DNA from: Candidatus Desantisbacteria bacterium CG1_02_38_46
GTDB lineage: Bacteria > Desantisbacteria > UBA1551 > UBA1559
Direction of reading: 5' to 3'
DNA length: 8,798 nt
NCBI GenBank assembly: GCA_001871015.1
Contig: MNUO01000109.1
Span: 1 to 8,798, forward strand
Shown: piece after piece, positions 1-6,606 of the stretch
How the letters are laid out: every line of letters begins with the position of its first letter
Position numbering within the stretch: the first letter of the stretch is position 1
Notes under the pieces: generated by a model
What the model saw: only the letters and a program-made list of their open reading frames with translations
The model's database searches: none
What the model was told of the DNA's origin: nothing
Translations under genes and position numbers: made by a program

Positions 1-176
1 TGGACCATAGGAACAATTTTAGAAGAATCTGGGAAACCTAAAGTAAATGCCAGATTTGCATCCGGGTCAGCATCGATAACAAATACTTTTTGTCCATTAT
101 CTTTGAATGACTTAGCCAGAATAGCAACTAATGTGGTTTTGCCAACCCCACCTTTACCCGACACCGCTATTTTCAA
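1..176 (-). CDS. cooC: CooC/AcsF-type nickel-insertion ATPase, 5' part only
   Basis: Only the first 58 codons are in the window; the gene continues past the left edge. The protein opens with a deviant Walker A P-loop, SGKGGVGKTT (residues 6-15), followed by VIDADPDANLAFTLG, the signature of CooC-type members of the MinD/Mrp/ParA ATPase group. The following residues, LGFPDSSKIVPM, also resemble CooC proteins. Members of this family use ATP hydrolysis to help insert nickel into CO dehydrogenase or acetyl-CoA synthase in the cytoplasm. The start is a TTG at 176-174: the upstream frame holds no other usable start before a stop, and GGAG (188-185) lies 8 bases away inside the end of hepT, which suggests translational coupling. 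The neighbouring metVF genes fit a role in the acetyl-CoA pathway. A generic Mrp/MinD ATPase is the main alternative, but the DADPDANL motif argues for CooC. Confidence 0.82.
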   Translation of the reverse strand, partial: MKIAVSGKGGVGKTTLVAILAKSFKDNGQKVFVIDADPDANLAFTLGFPDSSKIVPMV

Positions 177-181
177 TTTTT

Positions 182-498
182 TTACTCCACTTCTTTAATA
201 ATCCTTTCAATCTGTTGTTTAAGTATCGGTAGACGTTCTTTTAGCACTTTCCAGACTATTTCATAGTCCACTCCAAAATAAAAGTGAATAACTTTATCTC
301 TCATTCTTGCTATATCACTCCACGGGGTTTCTTTGTGTTTTATTCTTATTTCATCGGGAATATTCTTAGATGCTTCCCCAATAATTTCAAGTTTTCTTAC
401 TACGGCACTTGAGGTTTTATTATCTTGCCTACAAACTCTTCTATTTTTAGGATGCTATTCAGTATGTCTTTGAGATATAAACTGGAATCTCTTTTCAC
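182..498 (-). pseudogene. hepT: hepT-like HEPN (DUF86) toxin, frame-disrupted
   Basis: Two reading frames together make a HepT/DUF86 protein. The N-terminal frame starts at GTG 498-496 and reads VKRDSSLYLKDILNSILKIEEFV, then hits a TAG at 402-400. A second frame, offset by -1, carries the rest: KTSSAVVRKLEIIGEASKNI, then PWSDIARMRDKVIHFYFGVDYEIVW, ending with TAA at 184-182. RDKVIHFY matches the HEPN RNase motif RX4HXY. In the intact family the protein is a small all-helical RNase toxin that is neutralised by AMPylation by MntA. Compared with typical DUF86 proteins, about 10 residues around the junction (near 430-438) seem to be missing as well, so a small deletion that also shifted the frame is likely. 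No start codon allows separate translation of the whole second part. A sequencing error cannot be excluded. Confidence 0.8.
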
Positions 499-791
499 AA
501 ATACACCACCTCACTTAGAATTTTTTTCTTGAGTTCTTCTCGCACAACAGGCTTTCTGACCAAATCAACCTTTTCCCCCAAAACTTTTTCCAAATACCAT
601 TCAAGATTTAAAAAGGCGAAAAGGTCAGGTACTTCATAGAAATCCACAAGGATGTCTATGTCGCTGTTTCTTTTCCATTCGTTTCTTACAAATGAGCCGA
701 ATATTCCTATTTTTTTTACCTTATATTTCTCTCCTAAAAATTTTTTTTGACTTTTAATAATTTTCAAAACTTCCTTGCGTCTCCCGTTCAT
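495..791 (-). CDS. mntA: MntA-type minimal nucleotidyltransferase antitoxin
   Basis: This is a 98-residue protein with the minimal nucleotidyltransferase (pol-beta fold) signature GSX10DXD: G32-S33 and D44-I45-D46, in GIFGSFVRNEW followed by NSDIDILVDF. A likely third catalytic acidic residue is D76 in KVDLV. In type VII toxin-antitoxin systems MntA transfers AMP groups to a tyrosine near the HepT active site and so silences the RNase. The ATG at 791 is preceded by AAGGA at a normal distance. Its TGA stop (497-495) overlaps the GTG start of hepT (GTGA), the usual coupled order of mntA-hepT pairs. The gene appears intact while its partner does not. Length and motifs are ordinary for the family, and the assignment is firm at family level. 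Confidence 0.9.
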   Translation of the reverse strand: MNGRRKEVLKIIKSQKKFLGEKYKVKKIGIFGSFVRNEWKRNSDIDILVDFYEVPDLFAFLNLEWYLEKVLGEKVDLVRKPVVREELKKKILSEVVYL

Positions 792-849
792 TTTTTAATC
801 CTTTTTTCTACTAATTTTCATTTGATTGCCACACCTTACCTGATACCGG

Positions 850-921
850 TAGAGTTCATAGAGTTTATGGAGTTTTTAGAGTTTGCAGAGTTCTGAACTC
901 TATAACTCTATAAACCCTAAA
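850..921. repeat. 9-bp tandem repeat patch with inverted half
   Basis: Five direct units of exactly 9 bp follow one another at 851-895, fitting RGAGTTYNN (AGAGTTCAT, AGAGTTTAT, GGAGTTTTT, AGAGTTTGC, AGAGTTCTG). They run straight into two or three copies of the same unit on the other strand (893-918, CTGAACTCT and ATAAACCCT). The turning point is the perfect palindrome AGAGTTCTGAACTCT (887-901). The patch fills most of the 138-base gap between the metF stop and the mntA start. It could fold back as RNA or DNA but lacks the GC-rich stem and U-tract of an intrinsic terminator. Its function is unknown; such short AT-rich repeats may also mark the boundary where mntA-hepT was inserted. Confidence 0.75.
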
Positions 922-929
922 CTGTCTTT

Positions 930-1799
930 TTAAAGTCCTGCCGCATCTAAGATTGCGGGAATATGGTGTCCCCAACCAAGAGGCATTATGTGCACACCCT
1001 GGCACAGCGGCTTCAATTCCTTAATAAGGCGGGCAGATATTTCTATTGTTGTTTTGACTCTGTCTGTGCTTGTTTTTAATTCATCTATTATTTCATCAGG
1101 CACATGAACTCCTGCGACATTCTTATTCATAAACTCAGCCATTTTTGCGCCTTTTAGAACTACGATTCCAGCCATCACAGGGACGCCCAGGCGCCTTACC
1201 TTTTCCATAAATGCTGCAAATTTGTCAACTTCATATACTGCCTGCGTCTGGAAAAATTGTGCGCCTGCTTTTATTTTCTTTTCCATTTTTAAAATCTGGG
1301 GTTCAATAGGGTCTGCTCCCGGAGTAACTACTGCACCTAAGAAAAAGTTCGGAGAGCCCTCAATCTCCTGCCCTGCCATATCGCGTCCTTCACAAAGTCC
1401 TTTTGCAGCTGCCAATAATTGAACCGAATCCAGGTCAAATACCGGTTTTGTCTGTGGATGGTCTCCAAGGGTAGTATAATCTCCGGTCAGGCACAGGACA
1501 TTTTCAATTCCCAGGACTGAGGCGCTCAACAAATCTGATTGAAGTGCCAGGCGATTTCTGTCACGGCAAACCATCTGGAATACAGGTTCTGTCCCTTTTT
1601 CTTTTAATAAGTGGCAAACAGCCATTGAGCCCAATCTCATCACAGCACTTTGAATATCTGTGACATTGATTGCAACAACTCTATTTTTTATTATTTCTGC
1701 TTCCTCCATTAATTTGGTTATATCAGTTCCTTTTGGTGGTCCCACTTCACCTGTTACAACAAACTTCCCTTCTTTAAGTGCATTTTTTAGTGCGCCCAC
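930..1799 (-). CDS. metF: Methylenetetrahydrofolate reductase (MetF)
   Basis: This 289-residue TIM-barrel flavoprotein reduces 5,10-methylene-tetrahydrofolate to 5-methyl-tetrahydrofolate, the last folate step of the methyl branch of the Wood-Ljungdahl pathway. Key positions of the family are visible by comparison with E. coli MetF: E18 in TGEVGPP (E28), D107 in CLTGDY (D120) and Q186 in FFQTQAVY (Q183). The stretch MVCRDRNRLALQSDLLSASVLGIENVL is the typical second and third strand region. Length is normal. The start is GTG 1799-1797, chosen because a perfect AAGGAGG (1811-1805) lies 5 bases upstream. It follows metV by 22 bases, so the two are co-transcribed and probably form the MetVF core complex found in acetogens. 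Cytoplasmic. Confidence 0.95.
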   Translation of the reverse strand: MGALKNALKEGKFVVTGEVGPPKGTDITKLMEEAEIIKNRVVAINVTDIQSAVMRLGSMAVCHLLKEKGTEPVFQMVCRDRNRLALQSDLLSASVLGIENVLCLTGDYTTLGDHPQTKPVFDLDSVQLLAAAKGLCEGRDMAGQEIEGSPNFFLGAVVTPGADPIEPQILKMEKKIKAGAQFFQTQAVYEVDKFAAFMEKVRRLGVPVMAGIVVLKGAKMAEFMNKNVAGVHVPDEIIDELKTSTDRVKTTIEISARLIKELKPLCQGVHIMPLGWGHHIPAILDAAGL

Positions 1800-1821
1800 T
1801 TTTTCCTCCTTAAATTTGTGG

Positions 1822-2475
1822 TTAAGTTTTTCTTTCCAGGATGCGTTTGTGTGGCTTCATCAATTTGGAGTAATCTTTGGCAGGCTGAAATTCTTTAAGC
1901 AATTCTAATTTTCCAAGTTCCTGGAGATGCTTATATATGAGTTGCCATCCACAATCTTTTTCAGGGTCAACCTCACATTTTCCTTCTTTTGCTCCACCGC
2001 AGGGTCCATTTAGAAGTCCTTTGGTACAAAGTGTTATGGGGCATAGCCCCTTGGTTTTTTCCAGCACACATTCCGTGCACAGGGAACAGCGTTCACTAAA
2101 TTGCCCAAATCTTTCAATAACTCCCAGGAATAATGTATTACAACCGGGATGTGTATTTTTATTACTTGCTTCCCGAACAGCTTGGGCTCCACCTCCACAG
2201 GCAAGGACGAGCATTGCATCAGCAGAATTTACCTCAGATTCTTTCTCCCGAAGAACTTTCTTTGTCTCCAAAATATGGCAGGGAGGGTCAATGATTACCC
2301 AGCCTGTTACAATTTTCCCCTCTTTTTCAAGTTTTTCTTTCATTTCTTTAACCTGTTCTTCTCCGCCTGTCTGGCATAAAGTGGCACATAGCTTGCATCC
2401 CACAATGAATATTTTACTCTCCCCTTCTAAGTTTTTGAGGATTTCCTCAAATGGTTTCTGCTCAGTTATTATCAT
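1822..2475 (-). CDS. metV: MetV, Cys-rich partner subunit of methylene-THF reductase
   Basis: This 217-residue protein resembles MetV, the MTHFR C-terminal-domain (PF12225-type) subunit found beside metF in acetogens. It is thought to carry metal centres and link MetF to an electron donor such as ferredoxin or an Hdr-like complex. It is rich in cysteines: C27, C30 and C34 (CKLCATLC) near the N-terminus; C66 in DPPC; C93; C112; and a C-terminal cluster CSLCTEC (130-136), GLCPITLC (145, 150), GPCGG (159), C167 and C175. These could hold iron-sulfur clusters or zinc; the ligand identity is inference. The ATG at 2475 has a GGAGGGG 4 bases upstream. It is the first gene of the metVF unit, behind the promoter at 2546-2519. 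Confidence 0.93.
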   Translation of the reverse strand: MIITEQKPFEEILKNLEGESKIFIVGCKLCATLCQTGGEEQVKEMKEKLEKEGKIVTGWVIIDPPCHILETKKVLREKESEVNSADAMLVLACGGGAQAVREASNKNTHPGCNTLFLGVIERFGQFSERCSLCTECVLEKTKGLCPITLCTKGLLNGPCGGAKEGKCEVDPEKDCGWQLIYKHLQELGKLELLKEFQPAKDYSKLMKPHKRILERKT

Positions 2476-2518
2476 TTTTCCCCTCCATCAAAAATGTCAG
2501 TAATTAACATTAATTTAT

Positions 2519-2546
2519 AGTATAACATATTTTATAAAAAAGTCAA
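2519..2546 (-). promoter_or_regulatory. Sigma70-type promoter of metV-metF
   Basis: On the minus strand TTGACT (2546-2541, 5 of 6 to consensus) is separated by 16 bp from TATACT (2524-2519, 5 of 6). Transcription would start near 2511, giving a leader of about 36 bases before metV. The -35 box lies within the last codons of mfd, so metVF can be expressed independently of mfd. No terminator was seen between the two. Confidence 0.65.
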
Positions 2547-5500
2547 ATTTCTAAAATTTTTTTCTTTATTACGACTTTCCCTCGACGTTTTATTCCGAGT
2601 AACAAGGTTCTGCCGAAGGCAGGTTCTTACCTTGATAAGAGTTTTATCTGAACTGGGTATTTCTATCCTGATTGTTCTGGAATTGTGGGATATTATTGCC
2701 TGATTTCCTTTGACTTCTATTGACCTTACCCCTGCACTTTTTGCCAGCATCCTTATCTCAAGAACCTCCATCAAATTTAAAACGGGCTGTGGTATTTCTC
2801 CATATCTATCCCTTAATTCATCTCTTAATCTTTTTATCTCTTCATTTTTTTTCATTACTACCATTCTTTTATACAGTATAGTTTTCTGTTCTGTACTTGC
2901 AACATATTCGTCCGGAATATAGGCATTCACTTTCAAATTGAGGACGGGTTCAGTTTCTTCTCTTACAGGCTCCCCTTTCAATTCGCCGACAGATTCTTCA
3001 AGCATCCTGCAATATAATTCCAGTCCAACACTTTGAATGTGTCCATGCTGTTCTTTTCCGAGGATGTTTCCCGCACCCCTGATTTCCAGGTCTCTCAGTG
3101 CAAGGCGTAATCCCGAGCCAAGTTGCACAAATTCTGAAATTGCCCTTAGACGTTTGTGAGATTGTTCAGTTAACATGAGTTTGGGGTTATAGAAAATGTA
3201 AGCATAAGCCTGGTATCTGGCTCTGCCAACACGTCCTCTTAATTGATATAACTGGCTTAACCCAAAATCCTGGGCATCAGTTATTATGATTGTATTTACA
3301 TTTGCTATGTCAAGTCCTGCTCCGATAATATCAGTAGAAACAAGGACATCAAGTTCTTTATTTAAAAATTTAATCATAATTTTTTCAAGTTCCCTTTCAT
3401 CCATTTGTCCATGCGCTGTGGCCATGCGCGCATCAGGGACAAGATTTTTCAAACGTTTGGCATGAATTTGTAAAACTTCAATACGGTTATGCACATAAAA
3501 TACCTGGCCTTTTCTTTCCATTTCTCTAAGGATTGCTGTTCTGATAACTTCGGGATTAAACTCCATTACAAATGTTTTGATTGATAAACGCTCAAGCGGG
3601 GGAGTATCAATTATGCTTATATCTCTTATTCCAGAAGTAGACATATAGAGAGTCCGCGGAATTGGTGTAGCAGTCAATGTGAGCACATCAACTTCTTTTC
3701 GTAACTTCTTAAAGTATTCTTTTTGCAGGACCCCAAATCGCTGCTCTTCGTCAATAATCAGAAGTCCAAGGTCGCTAAACTGAATATCCTTTTGAATTAA
3801 ACGGTGCGTGCCAATGACTATTTCAATTTTGCCTTCCTTTAAATCTTTTATGAGCTTTTTCTGTTCTATTTTAGACTTAAAACGACTCAGGACTTCTGTT
3901 CTGATGGGAAAGGGTGCCATTCTCTCAGTGAATGTCTGGAAATGCTGGCTGGCGAGAATTGTAGTCGGTACAAGCACTGCCACCTGTTTTCCGTCCATCA
4001 CCGTTTTGAATGCGGCACGCATTGCTACTTCGGTTTTTCCATATCCTACATCTCCGCACAGAAGGCGGTCCATTGGAACAGGTTTTTCCATATCTTCCTT
4101 CACCTCTTGAGTGGTGCGCAATTGGTCAGATGTTTCTTCGTAGGAAAAACCCAATTCAAATTCTTGCTGCCAGTGCGTATCTGTAGAAAAAGCATGCCCT
4201 GTAACAGATTTTCGCCAGGCATAGAGATTGAGCAATTCTTTGGCATATTCTTCAATAGATTTTTTGACTCTTTTTCTCGTGCCCTGCCACTGGGCTGTGC
4301 CCAAGCGATTGAGCTGGGGAGGAGGGTCCATCCTCCCTATGTATTTCTGAATCATTTTCACCTGGTCAAGCGGGATGTAGAGTTTGTCTGCATCTGCATA
4401 TTCTATTAAAAAGGAATCCTGTAAGTTTTTTTCAACCCTGATTGTCTTAACGCCCCGGAATACCCCAATACCATAGTTAATGTGCACAACATAATCGCCC
4501 GAAACAAGTCCTTCGACTCCGCAGGGTAGAGATTTTGTCAATCCTTCCGTGAGATGCCAGGACAAAGTGGCGGCTGGATGGCGGCGCACCTTTGAGATTG
4601 CAAACACTTCTTTCAAAACGATTACTCCAAGTTGATTGTGAAAATCAATCCATCCATGTGCCAGATTAAGCACCGTAATTAATATTCCGTATAAATCATA
4701 CTCCTTTAATAGTTCTACCATTCTCTCGGCCTGTCCCTGGTATTCCGCCATTATGATGAGGGTGAATTTTAAATTCTGGAGACGTTTAATTCCTTCAATA
4801 AGGATTGAAATGCGGTTTTCCTTGTTAGAGATATCTGAGAATGGAATTATTTGCAGTGGTTGAGATGAGAAGTCAATAGGTTTATAGAGCGGGTCCACTG
4901 TTGATGGATTGCAGTGAACAATTTTTTGTCCAGCTGTCCTGGTTTCAAATGACTTAGTTTCAATAGAATTCGTCTGGAATGGTTCACGCAGCAAAACGAG
5001 ATTTTCTGCAGGAAGATAATCAAGAAGGGTCGCCTCTTTGCCGACCTGCCCAGAAAATTCCTTAGCCGACATTATCACTGTTTCATTAATCTGGCTGGTG
5101 GAAATCTGGCTCTGGGGGTCAAATTCTCTGATGGAAGCAATTTTATTGCCAAGTAATTCAATCCTGACAGGGTCAATGGAAACAGGAGTATATATGTCAA
5201 TAATTCCTCCCCGAATGCTGAAATCTCCTTTTAGTGCCACCTGGTCACTCCTAATATATCCACATTCCGTAAGATAATGCACAAATTTTTCACGGTCAAT
5301 TCTATCGCCTAATTTTATTTTTTTTATTTGTTTTTTGAATAAAGCAGGTGAAGGAAGTTTTTCAGAAAGTGCAGGCGGGGAGGTAATGATTATTGGGGAC
5401 TGTCCCAATCCGCCTGGGCGGAGGGGACTGTCCCCTTTTGTTTCTATCAGGCTAAGCAGTGTAGAAATCCGATGGCTAAATAATTCAGAATATGAAGATA

Positions 5501-5807
5501 ATTCTTCTCCTTCCAATGATTCCCTTTGTGAGAAAACAAGGATTTCCTTAACTTCCAGTGCAACCAGGTCTTCCCGAATTTCTTCAATCTCTTCCTCGGG
5601 CACAACTATTATGTAGTGGCAGAGTTTACTCTGCTTTTCATGTTGGTGGGGCTTGCCCTGCAATCCGTCCCTGTAAAGCCCGGCGATAAGACAGGAAAAG
5701 GCACTTCCCCACAGGTTGGAGACCCAGATGTCACCAGGCTGCTTCAACCTTTCAATGAGATTTCTAAACGCATCTGTTTTTTTGATGAGTGAAACCAATT
5801 CCTTCAT
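2532..5807 (-). CDS. mfd: Transcription-repair coupling factor Mfd
   Basis: This 1091-residue cytoplasmic ATP-dependent DNA translocase removes RNA polymerase stalled at DNA lesions and recruits UvrA. Regions in order: a UvrB-like N-terminal part (about 1-300, with [13 protein letters not shown] at 196-208); the RNA-polymerase-binding CarD-like domain (about 430-490, [19 protein letters not shown]); then the RecG-like translocase with Walker A GDVGYGKT (585-592), DEEQ box (686-689), LTATPIPRT (711-719) and QLRGRVGR (855-862); and the TRCF C-terminal domain (about 950-1058). Motif V reads [16 protein letters not shown] where the family has TTIIE(S/T)G(I/L)DIPNANT, so the usual Glu and Pro are missing. 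From memory of B. subtilis Mfd, residues about 47-64 and 125-137 are extra; both coincide with palindromic DNA. The last 34 residues are basic and repeat-derived. Start ATG 5807 has only a modest AGGGA upstream. Confidence 0.95.
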   Translation of the reverse strand: MKELVSLIKKTDAFRNLIERLKQPGDIWVSNLWGSAFSCLIAGLYRDGLQGKPHQHEKQSKLCHYIIVVPEEEIEEIREDLVALEVKEILVFSQRESLEGEELSSYSELFSHRISTLLSLIETKGDSPLRPGGLGQSPIIITSPPALSEKLPSPALFKKQIKKIKLGDRIDREKFVHYLTECGYIRSDQVALKGDFSIRGGIIDIYTPVSIDPVRIELLGNKIASIREFDPQSQISTSQINETVIMSAKEFSGQVGKEATLLDYLPAENLVLLREPFQTNSIETKSFETRTAGQKIVHCNPSTVDPLYKPIDFSSQPLQIIPFSDISNKENRISILIEGIKRLQNLKFTLIIMAEYQGQAERMVELLKEYDLYGILITVLNLAHGWIDFHNQLGVIVLKEVFAISKVRRHPAATLSWHLTEGLTKSLPCGVEGLVSGDYVVHINYGIGVFRGVKTIRVEKNLQDSFLIEYADADKLYIPLDQVKMIQKYIGRMDPPPQLNRLGTAQWQGTRKRVKKSIEEYAKELLNLYAWRKSVTGHAFSTDTHWQQEFELGFSYEETSDQLRTTQEVKEDMEKPVPMDRLLCGDVGYGKTEVAMRAAFKTVMDGKQVAVLVPTTILASQHFQTFTERMAPFPIRTEVLSRFKSKIEQKKLIKDLKEGKIEIVIGTHRLIQKDIQFSDLGLLIIDEEQRFGVLQKEYFKKLRKEVDVLTLTATPIPRTLYMSTSGIRDISIIDTPPLERLSIKTFVMEFNPEVIRTAILREMERKGQVFYVHNRIEVLQIHAKRLKNLVPDARMATAHGQMDERELEKIMIKFLNKELDVLVSTDIIGAGLDIANVNTIIITDAQDFGLSQLYQLRGRVGRARYQAYAYIFYNPKLMLTEQSHKRLRAISEFVQLGSGLRLALRDLEIRGAGNILGKEQHGHIQSVGLELYCRMLEESVGELKGEPVREETEPVLNLKVNAYIPDEYVASTEQKTILYKRMVVMKKNEEIKRLRDELRDRYGEIPQPVLNLMEVLEIRMLAKSAGVRSIEVKGNQAIISHNSRTIRIEIPSSDKTLIKVRTCLRQNLVTRNKTSRESRNKEKNFRNLTFL
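2571..2628 (-). repeat. Palindromic repeat, copy A, forming the mfd 3' end
   Basis: Read on the minus strand this stretch shows AAGAACCT, then the perfect hairpin CTGCC-TTC-GGCAG (2622-2610), then GAACCTTGTTACTCG, then CGAGGGAAAGTCGT. The same order (AAGAACCT, a hairpin, GAACCTTGTTTCTCG, GTGAGTGAAGTCGT) is found on the plus strand at 6516-6578 with a different hairpin. The element lies inside the mfd frame and encodes the unusual tail [20 protein letters not shown] beyond the conserved C-terminal domain. It appears to have landed near the old stop and extended the frame. Confidence 0.65.
5394..5436. repeat. Triple palindrome inserted in frame in mfd
   Basis: Three palindromes stand side by side: GGGACTGTCCC (5396-5406), TCCGCCTGGGCGGA (5409-5422) and GGGGACTGTCCCC (5423-5435). 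The outer two are near-identical copies. The stretch encodes mfd residues 125-138 ([14 protein letters not shown]), at a place where the remembered B. subtilis Mfd goes directly from the helix to the strand resembling PIIITSP. It is GC-rich in an AT-rich gene. It is most likely a mobile palindromic element of REP type that inserted without breaking the frame. Confidence 0.7.
5613..5673. repeat. Composite palindromic segment in the mfd N-terminus
   Basis: The perfect hairpin GCAGAGT-TT-ACTCTGC (5619-5634) is followed by the palindrome GGGCTTGCCC (5649-5658) and the GC-rich GCAATCCGTCCCTG. Together they encode about residues 45-65 of Mfd (through [18 protein letters not shown]). In the remembered B. 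subtilis protein the helix before and the strand after (here HYIIVVP) are separated by a much shorter turn. The exact ends of the insertion cannot be fixed from one sequence. Confidence 0.55.
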
Positions 5808-5828
5808 TTTTGTCCCTTGCTTAATAGA

Positions 5829-5857
5829 AATATACCATATTTGACCGAAAAAAGCAA
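5829..5857 (-). promoter_or_regulatory. Possible weak mfd promoter
   Basis: On the minus strand TATATT (5834-5829, 5 of 6) is preceded at 17 bp by TTGCTT (5857-5852, only 3 of 6). It would give a leader of about 15 bases before the mfd ATG. In DNA this AT-rich such matches arise easily, so this is only a candidate. Confidence 0.35.
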
Positions 5858-5894
5858 TTTTTTTTTGATTTTAATGAATTTTCCATAAAATTAT

Positions 5895-5922
5895 TTGACA
5901 TTTTTAAGAACCTGTGTATAAT
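5895..5922 (+). promoter_or_regulatory. Consensus sigma70 promoter of the TPR/DUF6785 operon
   Basis: TTGACA (5895-5900) and TATAAT (5917-5922) are both perfect consensus hexamers, separated by 16 bp. A start near 5929-5930 would give a leader of about 50 bases before the TTG of the TPR gene. No operator was recognised. It lies in the 171-base divergent gap from mfd, which otherwise contains only AT-rich sequence. The perfect boxes suggest strong constitutive transcription of the rightward genes. Confidence 0.75.
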
Positions 5923-5978
5923 ATTAAACAGGTAAAACTTAGGCATCTAAAGCAAAAGTAGAATACTTAAAGGTAGAT

Positions 5979-6572
5979 TTGAAAAATAAAAATTTAAAAA
6001 TATTTTTTTCTTTAAGTTTAATCTTTGCAATTTTTATTGCTGTTTATGTAATTAAAAATATTTTTTCTAAAGAGGAAAATTCAGCTCTTCAGGAAATAAA
6101 TATAAAAGGAGAAGATTATTTTAAAGAAAATGACTTTGAAAAAGCAATTTCTTGCTGGGAAAAAGTATTAGAGGCAAATCCACAGAATTTAGAAATTTAT
6201 CAGAAAATCGGGGTAGCGTATGTAAGAAATAACCAGATTGTGGAAGCAATTGATATTTATGAAAAAGGGTTAAAATTAGACGATAAAAATTCTGATCTTT
6301 ATTATGCACTTGCCTTTTCTCAATTTTTAAGAAATGATTATTTTTCTTCTTTAAAGAATTTAGATAAAGCTCTTTATTTTAATGAACACTACCCAGAGGC
6401 ACATTATCTAAAAGGACTTATTTACGAAAAAAAGGGATTGGATAATCTTGCATATAAGGAATTTGTTGCGGAAATTAATATGAATCCAAGTTGTGTTTCT
6501 GCCTGGAGAAAAATTAAGAACCTCGCGGACCCGCAAGCGGGTACCCCCGAGAACCTTGTTTCTCGTGAGTGA
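5979..6572 (+). CDS. Membrane-anchored TPR protein
   Basis: This 197-residue protein has an N-terminal membrane segment (about residues 8-29, IFFSLSLIFAIFIAVYVIKNIF) with lysines on the inner side, so the rest probably faces outwards. Four consecutive 34-residue tetratricopeptide repeats follow (37-70, 71-104, 105-138, 139-172) and the first helix of a fifth. Motifs such as YFKENDFEKAISCWEKVLEANPQN are typical. TPR arrays bind partner proteins; the partner is not known, but the next gene, 34 bases downstream in the same operon, is a natural candidate. Start is TTG 5979 with AAAGGTAG upstream; no ATG fits. The last 18 residues (180-197, ending ENLVSRE) are encoded by a palindromic repeat and replace the expected end of repeat five, so the protein may be truncated or altered at its C-terminus. 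Confidence 0.85.
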   Translation: MKNKNLKIFFSLSLIFAIFIAVYVIKNIFSKEENSALQEINIKGEDYFKENDFEKAISCWEKVLEANPQNLEIYQKIGVAYVRNNQIVEAIDIYEKGLKLDDKNSDLYYALAFSQFLRNDYFSSLKNLDKALYFNEHYPEAHYLKGLIYEKKGLDNLAYKEFVAEINMNPSCVSAWRKIKNLADPQAGTPENLVSRE

Positions 6573-6586
6573 AGTCGTGGGCGGGT
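6516..6586 (+). repeat. Palindromic repeat, copy B, forming the TPR gene 3' end
   Basis: AAGAACCT (6516-6523) is followed by the hairpin ACCCGC-AA-GCGGGT (6529-6542), a second hairpin CGAGAA-CCTTGT-TTCTCG (6548-6565) and GTGAGTGAAGTCGT. It is GC-rich in an AT-rich setting. The core GAACCTTGTTnCTCG and the flanks match the element at the 3' end of mfd. The TGA stop (6570-6572) lies within the element. It ends shortly before the ribosome binding site of the next gene, so it could also influence the balance between the two genes. Confidence 0.65.
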
Positions 6587-6606
6587 CAAATTAAAGGAGC
6601 GAAAAA

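Noticed and set aside
400-440. Programmed -1 frameshift in hepT
   Set aside because: The A-run in CTAAAAATAG is not a proper X XXY YYZ heptamer, no clear stimulatory structure follows, and the junction appears to lack residues as well; decay or sequencing error is simpler.
850-921. CRISPR array
   Set aside because: Units are 9 bp with no spacers, so this is a short tandem repeat and not a CRISPR.
1937-2503. Long plus-strand open frame of 188 codons opposite metV
   Set aside because: It is antisense to a clearly conserved gene, is rich in Ser, Pro and Phe as expected from a mirrored frame, and shows no domain or convincing ribosome binding site.
3942-4409. Plus-strand open frame of 155 codons inside mfd
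   Set aside because: It overlaps the conserved translocase region of mfd on the other strand; its composition fits a shadow frame.
5845-5875. Intrinsic terminator in the A-run and T-run between mfd and the TPR gene
   Set aside because: The possible stem is only A-T pairs with no GC core, and both flanking genes start here, so a terminator is not expected.
6529-6565. Terminator between the TPR gene and the DUF6785 gene
   Set aside because: The two hairpins are not followed by a T-run and lie before the stop codon; they are better explained as part of the repeat shared with the mfd end.
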